Shown here: positions 14,622 through 21,923 of the stretch, in pieces
Position numbering within the stretch: position 1 is the first letter of the stretch
How the letters are laid out: each line of letters starts with the position of its first letter
Assembly: GCA_035527455.1 (NCBI GenBank)
Contig: DATLAN010000646.1
Coordinates: 1-35,575, forward strand
Origin: DATLAN01 sp035527455
GTDB lineage: Bacteria; Planctomycetota; Planctomycetia; Pirellulales; Thermoguttaceae
Length of the DNA: 35,575 bases
Direction of reading: 5' to 3'
The notes under the pieces: generated by a model
Told to the model about the DNA's origin: nothing
The model's input: only the letters and a program-made list of their open reading frames with translations
Databases searched by the model: none
Program-made: the position numbers and the translations under genes

Positions 14622-16762
14622 CTCGCCGAAGTGTACTTTCGCGGCACCCGGAGCACCTCGAGCACGGTTTCGACCTGGTCCATGATCACGGCCGCCTCGC
14701 TTTCGTCGGTGCGGTTTTTTTCCATGATCTTCCCGGCGGCGAAACGGACCCAGGGCGCGGCCGCGTCGACAAGCCCGGCCCAATCGAACAACACCGCACC
14801 GGCCAGCGGGCGATCAGGGTCTTTCAGCACGCCGGGTGACGTAAGCGGCGTGGGAGTGAGCAGCCGCCGGGTGTGGTCGGGCGAGGCCGACATCACGCCG
14901 ACCGTCTCGGAGAGCCCCAGGTTCGGCGCGATCTTCTCGTCCACGCCCCACGCGGCCGGCAACGCCCAACCGAAGATCGTGCCGGCGGGTCCTTCGGTCA
15001 CCTCGGGATCGGGGATGGCGAAATCCTCCGGGATGGCGCCCGGATTCGCTTCGCGGATGAAGTCGACCACGCCGTCGAGCGCCGAGCGATACTCGCCGAA
15101 CGCCTTGCGCAACAGTTCCGCGTCGCTGACGCCCACGACTACGGCCGGCTCGATCATCGGCATCGGCTCCTCGGTGGGCGGCAGGACCCGGACGAACTGC
15201 CGGCTGGTCAGCTTCGCGTCGATCACCAGTGCCCCTTGGCCGTCGGCCAGTGCGGGAATCAGCATCGTTCGCGTGGCGTTGTCCGCCCGTTTGACCAGCG
15301 GCAGCAGCGCCACGACCGCCTTCTCGTACTGTCGGCGGCCTTCCGGCGGCATCTGCGGCACGGCGAAATCCTCGATATAGCCGTAGCCCACCTTCAGCCA
15401 CTTGACCAGCAGGTCGTAACCTTCCGTCGACGTCTTGCTCCGGCCGACCACGGCCAGCAGCGGACTGCCGCCGAGGTGCTGCAGGAGGCCGAGCGGCTTC
15501 GAGCCATCCAGTTCCGCGTGTTCACCCCAATCGTACGCGTAGCTTTCGATGCCTTGATCCGTGAGGAAGCTGAACGACATGGCCGCGCCCGGCTCGGGAA
15601 TCAGCATCTTGAGGTCCGTGGCCAGATCGGCCACGTCGCCGCGGATTCGCTGGATCTGGTCGGGCGGCAGCGGGGCCATGGGCAGGAACTGGACGGCCAA
15701 ATCGCGCAGACCGTCGATGTCTTCCGCAGTCGTGCTCAGCAGGGTCATCAGCGACTTGCTCACGTAGCCGATCGACGTGAGCCGCTCCCGGGCGAACGGC
15801 TCCAGCGGCTTCAACTCCGCCCGATCGATCAACAGCTTGCCCCGTCCCAGGCTGGCCAGGCAGTCGGTCGAGTTGCCGATCGACAAGAGCAGATAATCGT
15901 CGCGGATGCCCAGGGCGACCACCAGGGTCATTTCCTTCAGCCGGCCGATGACCTTCTCGACGCTGCCTTCTTCCATCGGCAGCCGCTTAAGGTCCTCCAT
16001 GGGCAACTCTTCCCAAGGGACCATCTTGCCGTCGAGCGAGAGGGTCAGATACTCGTGGCCGCCGATGGCGGTCTTCCGGAAGCGGCCTTTGAGCAGCGGG
16101 TTGGGCTCGAACGTCATCGTGCCCAGGGCGTAAAGTCCCTCCAACTGTTCGGCCGCTCGTTGGGCGTCGGTCAGCTTGAATCCGATCACCACGTCGGGGA
16201 ACTTCACCAGATCGAGGTTCTCCGCCATGGTGCTGAAGAAGATCATCGCCATCATGTCGTCTTGATTGATCGCGCCCGCCTGGCCGGACGCCGCCATCGA
16301 GAGGGCCCCGAACTGCACCGCGCCCATCACGCGCTGCACCAGGTCCAGGAACTCCACGCAACTATGCTCCCCGTAGATGAAGACCTCGTTGGAGAACATG
16401 TCGGCGACCGTGTCGATGACCTTGCGGGTGTCGGGGTCCTTCAGGGCGGCCTCGATCTTGCCGGGCACGCTGTCGGGATCGCTGGCCTGCACCTGCCAGG
16501 TCATCAGTCCCATCCGGACGATGGGCATCTCCATGATCTTGGCCCACGCCCGAGAGTTGCCGATCGCCTCGATCTGTTCGCGGCCGCGGAGCATCGCCCC
16601 ATAGAAGGCGGCGTCCTCGGGGATCAGCCGCACCGAGGCGTCGAGATCGGCCAGTTCGCCGGCCCGAGCGTGGTTGCACGTCAACCCACCTGCCAGAAGG
16701 GTGGCGAGGATCGACGCGACCAGCAATGTTCGCGCGTTGGGTGTTTTCGACGGACTTGTCAT
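14531..16762 (-). CDS. Large exported protein of unknown function
   Basis: A 743-residue protein from ATG 16762, preceded by a perfect AGGAGG. It opens with a signal peptide (ARTLLVASILATLLAGGLTC, cleavage near ARAGE). A Cys lies at its end, but the surrounding LTCN is a poor lipobox. The mature part is acidic, without membrane segments, and shows repeated alpha/beta stretches: VRLIPEDAAFYGAMLRGREQ at the start, FPDVVIGFKLTDAQRAAEQLEGL, YLLLSIGNSTDCLASLG, and similar blocks later. This gives an impression of two or three related repeats. The style (PEDAAFY at the mature N-terminus, long helices) recalls a class of big planctomycete periplasmic proteins with no known role, possibly DUF3352-like; this is a weak guess. 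It converges on and overlaps the MFS gene by 91 bp. Confidence 0.8.
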   Translation of the reverse strand: MTSPSKTPNARTLLVASILATLLAGGLTCNHARAGELADLDASVRLIPEDAAFYGAMLRGREQIEAIGNSRAWAKIMEMPIVRMGLMTWQVQASDPDSVPGKIEAALKDPDTRKVIDTVADMFSNEVFIYGEHSCVEFLDLVQRVMGAVQFGALSMAASGQAGAINQDDMMAMIFFSTMAENLDLVKFPDVVIGFKLTDAQRAAEQLEGLYALGTMTFEPNPLLKGRFRKTAIGGHEYLTLSLDGKMVPWEELPMEDLKRLPMEEGSVEKVIGRLKEMTLVVALGIRDDYLLLSIGNSTDCLASLGRGKLLIDRAELKPLEPFARERLTSIGYVSKSLMTLLSTTAEDIDGLRDLAVQFLPMAPLPPDQIQRIRGDVADLATDLKMLIPEPGAAMSFSFLTDQGIESYAYDWGEHAELDGSKPLGLLQHLGGSPLLAVVGRSKTSTEGYDLLVKWLKVGYGYIEDFAVPQMPPEGRRQYEKAVVALLPLVKRADNATRTMLIPALADGQGALVIDAKLTSRQFVRVLPPTEEPMPMIEPAVVVGVSDAELLRKAFGEYRSALDGVVDFIREANPGAIPEDFAIPDPEVTEGPAGTIFGWALPAAWGVDEKIAPNLGLSETVGVMSASPDHTRRLLTPTPLTSPGVLKDPDRPLAGAVLFDWAGLVDAAAPWVRFAAGKIMEKNRTDESEAAVIMDQVETVLEVLRVPRKYTSASYFEDGALVTHSLLEIRDVEEQSAGASIMP

Positions 16763-17187
16763 GGGAGAGCCTCCTCCTGTGCGGGAGTTTTCTTGGAAAC
16801 GCGGCCGAATCGAGCGCCCCGTTTGCCCAAGGATAGCGTACGCGGGGGCCTGCGAGGATGGATTTTAGCCCAGCGGCTCCGGGGGCTCAACCACCCACGT
16901 CTAGTACTTGCCGAAAGGCCGCCGGCGTGAGAGAATCGCACTGCAATCTGGTGGGAAAGGCCCATCGCGGACCCGGAAATAGGTTCTACGGGCAATTTCG
17001 TGGCTGCCGGGTTAAAGAGCAGGGCGGATTCGATTGCCGGGAGAATACGGGTTCCTCTTCTCTGTTCACGACGCTTGAAGACGTGGAATCAGAGAAGAGG
17101 AACCCGTACTCGTCCGTGACGTCGGCATCAAAGAACCGGGAATCGAGCAGCAGATATCACTGAAGAACGCAAGAATGTAAGAGCGCC
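16763..17187. other. Divergent promoter region with long hairpin
   Basis: A 425-bp gap between the exported-protein gene (minus) and the Nramp-like gene (plus). Apart from the 19-bp inverted repeat listed separately, I see no gene. Short frames that cross it have no supporting features. Confidence 0.5.
17046..17108. repeat. Perfect 19-bp inverted repeat upstream of Nramp-like gene
   Basis: The left arm 17046-17064 (TACGGGTTCCTCTTCTCTG) and right arm 17090-17108 are exact reverse complements separated by 25 nt. The outer GAG...CTC can extend the stem past a 2-nt bulge, and the loop itself can pair further (TTCACG with CGTGGAA). It ends 80 bp before the transporter start. No T-run follows, so it is not a standard terminator. 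Confidence 0.85.
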
Positions 17188-18780
17188 ATGGACCAACCGC
17201 CGCCGAACGGTACCGAGAATCCGCCACAAACGATCCTGGGAATTCTCCGGCGCTTGGGACCGGGGCTGATCATCGCCGGCTCGATCGTCGGCTCCGGCGA
17301 ACTGATCGCCACGACCAAGACGGGCGCCCAGGCCGGTTTCTGGCTGCTGTGGTTGATCATCATCGGCTGCGTGATCAAGCTGTTCGCCCAGATCGAGTTC
17401 GGCCGTTACACGATCTCGTCGGGCAAGACGGCCATGGCGGCGCTCGACGAGGTGCCCGGCCCGCGGCTGGGCGGCAACTGGATCCTCTGGTACTGGATGG
17501 CCATGTTCATCGTCAGCCTGGCCCAGCTCGGCGGGATCGTCGGCGGCGTCGGCCAAGCGCTTGCGATGAACGTGTCGATCGACGGGAGTTTCAATCGGGC
17601 GCTCGAAGCGCAAGACGCTTGGGACCACGAGGCCGCTCCCATCATTGAGGAACTCCGCGCGGCCGAGGCCCAGGCTCTCTCCGGCGACGACCCGGCGGCC
17701 CGCCAGCAGGCCGAGAAGCGGATCCAAGAGCGACTCGACTCCCGCATGGGCGGCCCCCGGCCAAGCTGGAGAACCCGAAACGATCTCTTCTGGACCGACG
17801 ACGTTCTCTGGGCGGCCATCTTCACGGCGATCACGGCCGTGTTGCTGGTGGTCGGACGCTATCGGCTGATCCAGAATTTCTCCACCGCGATGGTGGCCAC
17901 CTTTACGGCCGTGACCGTGTTCAACCTGATCGCGCTGCAGTCGCACGAGGCCTGGGCGATCGGCCCCGACGACCTGAAGCAGGGCCTGAGTTTCCGACTG
18001 CCGCCGATCATCGAAGGCCTGACGAAATCGCCCCTGGCCACCGCGCTGGCCACGTTCGGGATCATCGGCGTGGGCGCGACCGAGCTGATTTCCTATCCTT
18101 ACTGGTGCCTGGAGAAGGGTTACGCCCGGTTCACCGGCCCGCGCGAACAAACGGCCCAGTGGGTTCAACGGGCACAGGGTTGGATGCGGGTGATGCGTTG
18201 GGACGCCTGCGTCTCGATGGTCATTTTCACCTTCGCCACGGTGGCGTTCTACCTGCTCGGCGCGGCCGTCTTGCACCGCGAGGGCCTGGACCCCTCGGGC
18301 AACCAGATGATCCGCACGCTGGGCGAGATGTACGTGCCCGTCTTCGGCCCCTGGGCGAAGTGGCTGTTCCTCTTCGGCGCGTTTGCCGTGCTCTACTCGA
18401 CGTTCTTCGTGGCCATCGCGGGTCACACGCGGGTGGCCTCCGACGTGGTGGGCATCTTCGGCGTGGCAGGGCGAACGGACCAGGCACGCTTCTGGTGGAT
18501 GCGCCAGTTCTGCGTCGCGTTTCCCGTGGTGGCCTTTCTCTTCTACACGTTCGCCCGGCAGCCGGACAAGCTGATCCTGGCCAGCGGCGTGATGCAGGCG
18601 ATCATGCTGCCGATGCTCGGCGGGGCAACCCTCTACTTCCGCTACCGCCGCTGCGACCGCCGGATCACCCCGGGCAAGGCATGGGACGTGATGCTGTGGA
18701 TCTCCGTGCTCGGCCTGCTGATCGCCGGCGGGTGGCTCGCCCTGACGAAGCTCTTCCCGGCGTTGGAACAGTTGGGCTGA
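17188..18780 (+). CDS. Divergent Nramp-family transporter
   Basis: A 530-residue membrane protein with about 11 segments. The first region (LGPGLIIAGSIVGSGELIATTKTGAQAGF, here in two parts: LGPGLIIAGSIVGSGE then LIATTKTGAQAGF) aligns with Nramp TM1. The canonical metal-binding DPGN is replaced by SIVGSGE, and the TM6 MPH by ELISYPYW (in GVGATELISYPYWCLEKG). So the usual Mn/Fe ligands are missing and the cargo is unlikely to be the classical one. A polar, Glu/Arg/Ala-rich insertion of about 70 residues (roughly 130-205) separates TM3/4 from later segments. Similar SIVGSGE proteins are, to my knowledge, common in planctomycetes and annotated simply as Nramp. The final codons (PALEQLG) lie in a 25-bp sequence repeated at 20590-20614. 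The start ATG 17188 has a weak ribosome-binding site. Confidence 0.8.
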   Translation: MDQPPPNGTENPPQTILGILRRLGPGLIIAGSIVGSGELIATTKTGAQAGFWLLWLIIIGCVIKLFAQIEFGRYTISSGKTAMAALDEVPGPRLGGNWILWYWMAMFIVSLAQLGGIVGGVGQALAMNVSIDGSFNRALEAQDAWDHEAAPIIEELRAAEAQALSGDDPAARQQAEKRIQERLDSRMGGPRPSWRTRNDLFWTDDVLWAAIFTAITAVLLVVGRYRLIQNFSTAMVATFTAVTVFNLIALQSHEAWAIGPDDLKQGLSFRLPPIIEGLTKSPLATALATFGIIGVGATELISYPYWCLEKGYARFTGPREQTAQWVQRAQGWMRVMRWDACVSMVIFTFATVAFYLLGAAVLHREGLDPSGNQMIRTLGEMYVPVFGPWAKWLFLFGAFAVLYSTFFVAIAGHTRVASDVVGIFGVAGRTDQARFWWMRQFCVAFPVVAFLFYTFARQPDKLILASGVMQAIMLPMLGGATLYFRYRRCDRRITPGKAWDVMLWISVLGLLIAGGWLALTKLFPALEQLG

Positions 18781-18826
18781 GTAGGAGTCGAATATCGAAT
18801 ATCGAATAGGGAATATCGAATGACGA
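18756..18826. repeat. 25-bp dispersed repeat plus GAATATC tandem run, copy 1
   Basis: 18756-18780 (CCCGGCGTTGGAACAGTTGG, then GCTGA) includes the stop codon of the transporter gene. It is followed, after 7 bp, by a run of TCGAATA units (18788-18826). The same pair of elements, in the same order, recurs at 20590-20641. Confidence 0.75.
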
Positions 18827-18862
18827 AGGTTCAGAGTGTTGTAGGCTGAAATAGGGTTGTAG

Positions 18863-18890
18863 GCCGGAACAAGCGCAGCGCAGTTCCGGC
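18863..18890. repeat. REP-like hairpin
   Basis: GCCGGAAC (18863-18870), a 12-nt loop AAGCGCAGCGCA, then GTTCCGGC (18883-18890): a perfect 8-bp stem preceded by TTGTAG. It resembles the GTAGGCCGGAA-type repetitive extragenic palindromes found in many bacteria. It lies in the gap before the FAD oxidoreductase gene. Confidence 0.7.
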
Positions 18891-19007
18891 ACGTGGTGTG
18901 GTGAAACAATCCAGCGAAAGCTCGGCCCAACTGGAGAGCCAGCGTCAGGCAGCCCAAGAGAATGAACACTACGACAGGATTCACGGCAAACGGGCAAGGA
19001 GCGACCT

Positions 19008-20504
19008 ATGAAACGCCACACGACCAGCAGAAGAGACTTCTTGCGGAACGTCGCCCTGGGATCGGCGGCGGTCGGTGGACTTGGCCAGTGCGGGGCCGTC
19101 GGCCAGCGCCCGGCCGAAGGGGGCCAGCCGCCGCCCGAACTTCAGGCGGTCGAGGAATGCCCGCGCCGAACGCCCGTGGCGTACGAGTGCGATCTCTGCG
19201 TCGTCGGCGGCAGCAGCACGGGGGTCTTCGCGGCGATCCGGGCGGCCCGGCTCGGGGCCACCGTCGCGCTGGTCGAGAGCAACGGCTTCTTCGGCGGCGT
19301 GGCCACGGCCGCGAAAGTCAACATCTGGCACTCGACCTACGACACGGCCGGCCGGCAGCGGATCATCGGCGGTCTGACCGTGGAACTCATCGAGCGACTG
19401 GCCAAACGGGGCGAGGCGATCATCCACAGCCCGGACAACCCCAGCCGATACGCCACCTTCAACAGCGCCGAGATGATCCTGGAACTCGACCGGCTGGTTT
19501 GCGAGCACGAAACGATCCGGCCGTTCCTCCACGCCCTGTTCGTCGGCGGCCTGGTCGAGGACGGACGGATGACCCACGCGATCCTCGAAGACAAGTCCGG
19601 CCGCCGTGCGATCGCCGCGAAGTACTTCATCGACGCCACCGGCGACGGCGATCTGCTCTGGCGCATCGGCCTGCCGACGAGAAAGGACAGCGTGCTGCAG
19701 CCCCCGACGACGTGTATGCTGCTCGGCGGCCTGGATGAACTGGCCAAGGCCAACCCGGGATTCAACCTGGCCAAGGCGATCTACAACCCCGATTTCGCCG
19801 GCGCGCTGCGGCACGGATTCGTCTGGACCGCGCCGTCGGTCGGGTTTCCCGGCGTCGAGATGATCGCCGGCACCCGCGTTTGGGGAGCCGATTGCAGCGA
19901 CGCCGACGAACTGACCCGGGCCGAGATCGAGGGCCGCCGACAGGTCCGGGCGATCCGCGATATCCTGCACGACAACTTCGCCGGCGGTCAAAACGTGTCG
20001 GTCGGGGCGCTGCCGGCGCGGATCGGCGTCCGCGAGACCCGCCACGCCGTGTGCCGGTATCGGCTCACCGAAACCGACGTGCTCGAGGGCCGGCGCTTCG
20101 ACGACGCGATCGCCAACGGCAGTTACCGCGTCGACGTCCACCACCCGGATAAAGAGGGACTGACCTTCCGCTACCTCGACGGCCGCGAGGTCTACGTCGT
20201 GCCGGGCAGAAGCAGCGTCCAGCGCCGTTGGCGCCCGCCGCGCGAGACGGACCCCACCTTCTACCAGGTCCCGTATCGCAGCCTCGTGCCGCAAGGCGGC
20301 CGGAACGTGCTTCTCGCCGGCCGGTTGCTCGACGCCGACCGCGGCGCGTTCGGTGGTGTACGCGTGATGGTCAACTGCAACCAGATGGGCGAAGCCGCCG
20401 GCACGGCCTGTTGTCTGGCCCTGCGCGAGGGCCTCGACGTGGCCGACGTCGACGCACAACAACTTCGCCGCACGCTCGCCGCCGGCGGCTCCGTAATCCT
20501 GTAA
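19008..20504 (+). CDS. Tat-exported FAD-dependent oxidoreductase
   Basis: A 498-residue flavoprotein from ATG 19008 with an AAGGAG site. The N-terminus carries a twin-arginine signal (SRRDFLRN at 7-14, then ALGSAAVGGLG). A Rossmann FAD-binding site follows: CDLCVVGGSSTGVFAAIRAA then RLGATVALVE (61-90), and SNGFFGGVAT, which is the PF12831-type FAD_oxidored pattern. AKYFIDATGDGDLLWRIGLP carries the second FAD motif (DATGDGDL). The C-terminal PQGGRNVLLAGRLLDADRGA and VRVMVNCNQMGEAAGTACCL close the flavin site. It acts in the periplasm or is carried there folded with its cofactor. The substrate is unknown. Expanded sets of such enzymes are usual in planctomycetes. A single gene, no partner oxidase or cytochrome adjacent. 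Confidence 0.9.
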   Translation: MKRHTTSRRDFLRNVALGSAAVGGLGQCGAVGQRPAEGGQPPPELQAVEECPRRTPVAYECDLCVVGGSSTGVFAAIRAARLGATVALVESNGFFGGVATAAKVNIWHSTYDTAGRQRIIGGLTVELIERLAKRGEAIIHSPDNPSRYATFNSAEMILELDRLVCEHETIRPFLHALFVGGLVEDGRMTHAILEDKSGRRAIAAKYFIDATGDGDLLWRIGLPTRKDSVLQPPTTCMLLGGLDELAKANPGFNLAKAIYNPDFAGALRHGFVWTAPSVGFPGVEMIAGTRVWGADCSDADELTRAEIEGRRQVRAIRDILHDNFAGGQNVSVGALPARIGVRETRHAVCRYRLTETDVLEGRRFDDAIANGSYRVDVHHPDKEGLTFRYLDGREVYVVPGRSSVQRRWRPPRETDPTFYQVPYRSLVPQGGRNVLLAGRLLDADRGAFGGVRVMVNCNQMGEAAGTACCLALREGLDVADVDAQQLRRTLAAGGSVIL

Positions 20505-20536
20505 GCCATTGAAGGCGTTCAATAAGCGCAATAAGC

Positions 20537-20580
20537 GGGACAGTCACCTATTTCCGGCGCCGAAATCGCTGACTGTCCCC
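20537..20580. repeat. Imperfect palindrome bounded by GGGACAGTCA/TGACTGTCCC
   Basis: Outer arms GGGACAGTCA and TGACTGTCCC (10 bp, perfect) enclose a second near-palindrome centred on CCGGCGCCG. The outer motif resembles the GACAGTCCC-type REP sequences. Related TGTCCCCGGAA strings occur at the right end of the window. Confidence 0.65.
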
Positions 20581-20589
20581 ATTTGTTCA

Positions 20590-20641
20590 CCCGGCGTTGG
20601 AACAGTTGGGCTGATGGGGCGGATTCGAATATCGAATATCC
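20590..20641. repeat. 25-bp dispersed repeat plus GAATATC run, copy 2
   Basis: 20590-20614 is identical over 25 bp to 18756-18780, followed 10 bp later by TCGAATATCGAATATC. Here it is purely intergenic, while in copy 1 it encodes the end of the transporter. Confidence 0.75.
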
Positions 20642-21169
20642 AGCCGACTTTTTTTCCCGACGCAAGTCCTTTCCTGGCCACGACTTTCGGCATTGATTTC
20701 CACTTTCCGCGGATTTCGTCGATCCGGGGAAAACAATCCCTCTGCCGCCCCGGCCCGACCGTGCGTGCAAGCGGTCGCAGGCACCCATCGTCGCCGGGCG
20801 ATTCCGCGACGCACGTTCCTCGCCGTGCCGCCGCAATCCGAATTATCAAAGAGCCGTCCGCCTGGAAGTATACACATATACAGTACCCGATCCGCCCGCC
20901 CGTTTCAAGCCCGGATTCCGGCCACCCGCTGTTCGATCTTCCGTATCGCTGTTGGCAGGGCACCGGCGTTGAGCAGATCGACCAGGTCCATATTGGAGCC
21001 CTTCAACCATCCACGGGGGATAGGGGGCATGAACGCGGCTGGTGGCTGGAGGGGACCTGTTGACGGGGGTCGGTGCGGCCGGTATGCTGGCTCGCGATGG
21101 CCGAACCGCCGTCACCGGGCGTGCGATGCGTTATACGATAAGAACCAATGCACGGACCACCTCGATAAA

Positions 21170-21316
21170 ATGGCGCAGAAAACTTTCTTCCCCATCGATT
21201 CCGTGGTTGCGCTGCGTCAGCCCAAGACGGACCGCCTCATCTTGGCGCGTTTTCTGAAGGACGCGGCCAAAGACAAGCGCCTCGACGAGAAGGAGTTAAG
21301 AGCCGCCCACGCCGGA
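21170..21316 (+). pseudogene. N-terminal gene fragment broken by a repeat
   Basis: From ATG 21170 the frame encodes about 49 protein-like residues (MAQKTFFPIDSVVALRQPK, then TDRLILARFLKDAAKDKRLD and EKELRAAHA). At 21317 the frame enters the GAAAAGGTGTCAGGAACCG repeat and stops being protein-like, although it stays open to 21487 antisense to the nuclease gene. The opening resembles, weakly and from memory, N-termini of planctomycete class I DNA methyltransferases or type IIG restriction enzymes (helix rich in Lys, Asp and Arg preceding a WAD-type motif, which is missing here). No continuation of the gene is found after the cassette at 22817. Confidence 0.45.
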
Positions 21317-21342
21317 GAAAAGGTGTCAGGAACCGTTATTGA
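21317..21342 (+). repeat. Cassette-flanking repeat, left copy
   Basis: GAAAAGGTGTCAGGAACCGT then TATTGA. The inverted copy is at 22792-22817 and a shorter direct copy at 22616-22636. Together they bracket the nuclease module. Confidence 0.85.
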
Positions 21343-21362
21343 CGATCGCTGGGCAATTTCGG

Positions 21363-21923
21363 CTAAGGCTTCACGACAAGTACGCACCTCAGCGGGCGTC
21401 CGCCGTAACTGCGAGGTTCCTCTATCTGTTGCCGTAACGTCTCTTGGTCCGGAATCAATGAGTCCGGATCATAGACAAAGAAGATAATCGTCCGGCAGTG
21501 AGGGTGGTGACGGTAGGTTTCAATATCGTCATGCATCTCTATCGAAATCCGTCGGCCGTGCGACGCGTCCCGCACGTACTTAATCTCGATAACGGTGCGT
21601 GCTTGGCGAGAAATGAAATCCTTGAGCGTGTAGCGGTTTGCTATTCGGTCAGTTGGGTTTTCCGATACTAGGTCATGAACCCAGGGTCTTAGCATCAGAT
21701 ACACCGCATCCTGTACATCGGCTTCTGATTCGAGGTTGAGAACGGCCCCCGATGAACGCCGAGTGTTGAGGTATCGGACGCACTCTTGAAACTGATTCAG
21801 GGCTGCAACAATAGAGGTGGCATCTACTGCGCTGCCTTCGACCTCTGTATTCGCGTACCTGTTACGCAACGCGCCAACGGCCCCACACAATCCGGCCTGC
21901 TGTTCAATCCATTCATCAGTCAT
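21363..21923 (-). CDS. PD-(D/E)XK nuclease, DpnII/MboI-like
   Basis: A 186-residue protein from ATG 21923. The C-terminal half fits the DpnII/MboI-type restriction-endonuclease fold (Pfam REase_DpnII-MboI). It shows a helix with Glu/Asp (SEADVQDAVYLMLRPWV, 66-82), the metal-site Asp in TLKDFIS (Asp102), the E-x-K in TVIEIKYVRDA (Glu113, Lys115), the RISIEMHDDIETYRHHPHC helix (125-143) and the strand TIIFFVYDPDSLI. The N-terminal 60 residues form a helical part seen in non-restriction members. It should cut DNA, or possibly RNA. The ATG lies inside the end of the upstream DUF5343 gene (8-bp overlap, ATGACTGA), which implies translational coupling. No DNA methyltransferase is adjacent, so it is unlikely to be half of a plain restriction-modification pair. 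Lower GC than flanking genes. Confidence 0.82.
   Translation of the reverse strand: MTDEWIEQQAGLCGAVGALRNRYANTEVEGSAVDATSIVAALNQFQECVRYLNTRRSSGAVLNLESEADVQDAVYLMLRPWVHDLVSENPTDRIANRYTLKDFISRQARTVIEIKYVRDASHGRRISIEMHDDIETYRHHPHCRTIIFFVYDPDSLIPDQETLRQQIEEPRSYGGRPLRCVLVVKP

Larger units (their letters stand above)
20505..21169. other. Repeat-rich intergenic region
   Basis: A 665-bp region without a convincing gene. It begins with an imperfect palindrome (20537-20580), then the second copy of the 25-bp repeat with GAATATC units (20590-20641). A stretch follows of unique-looking but non-coding sequence. A minus-strand frame of 41 codons (20905-21030) is the only coding candidate and is weak. Confidence 0.5.

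Noticed and set aside
14873..16930. Open frame of about 685 codons on the plus strand
   Set aside because: Antisense to the large exported-protein gene, which has a signal peptide and a perfect ribosome-binding site; the plus frame has shadow composition.
20519..20963. Minus-strand frame of 139 codons after the FAD oxidoreductase
   Set aside because: It reads through the 25-bp dispersed repeat, the GAATATC run and the palindrome, so it is repeat sequence and not a gene.
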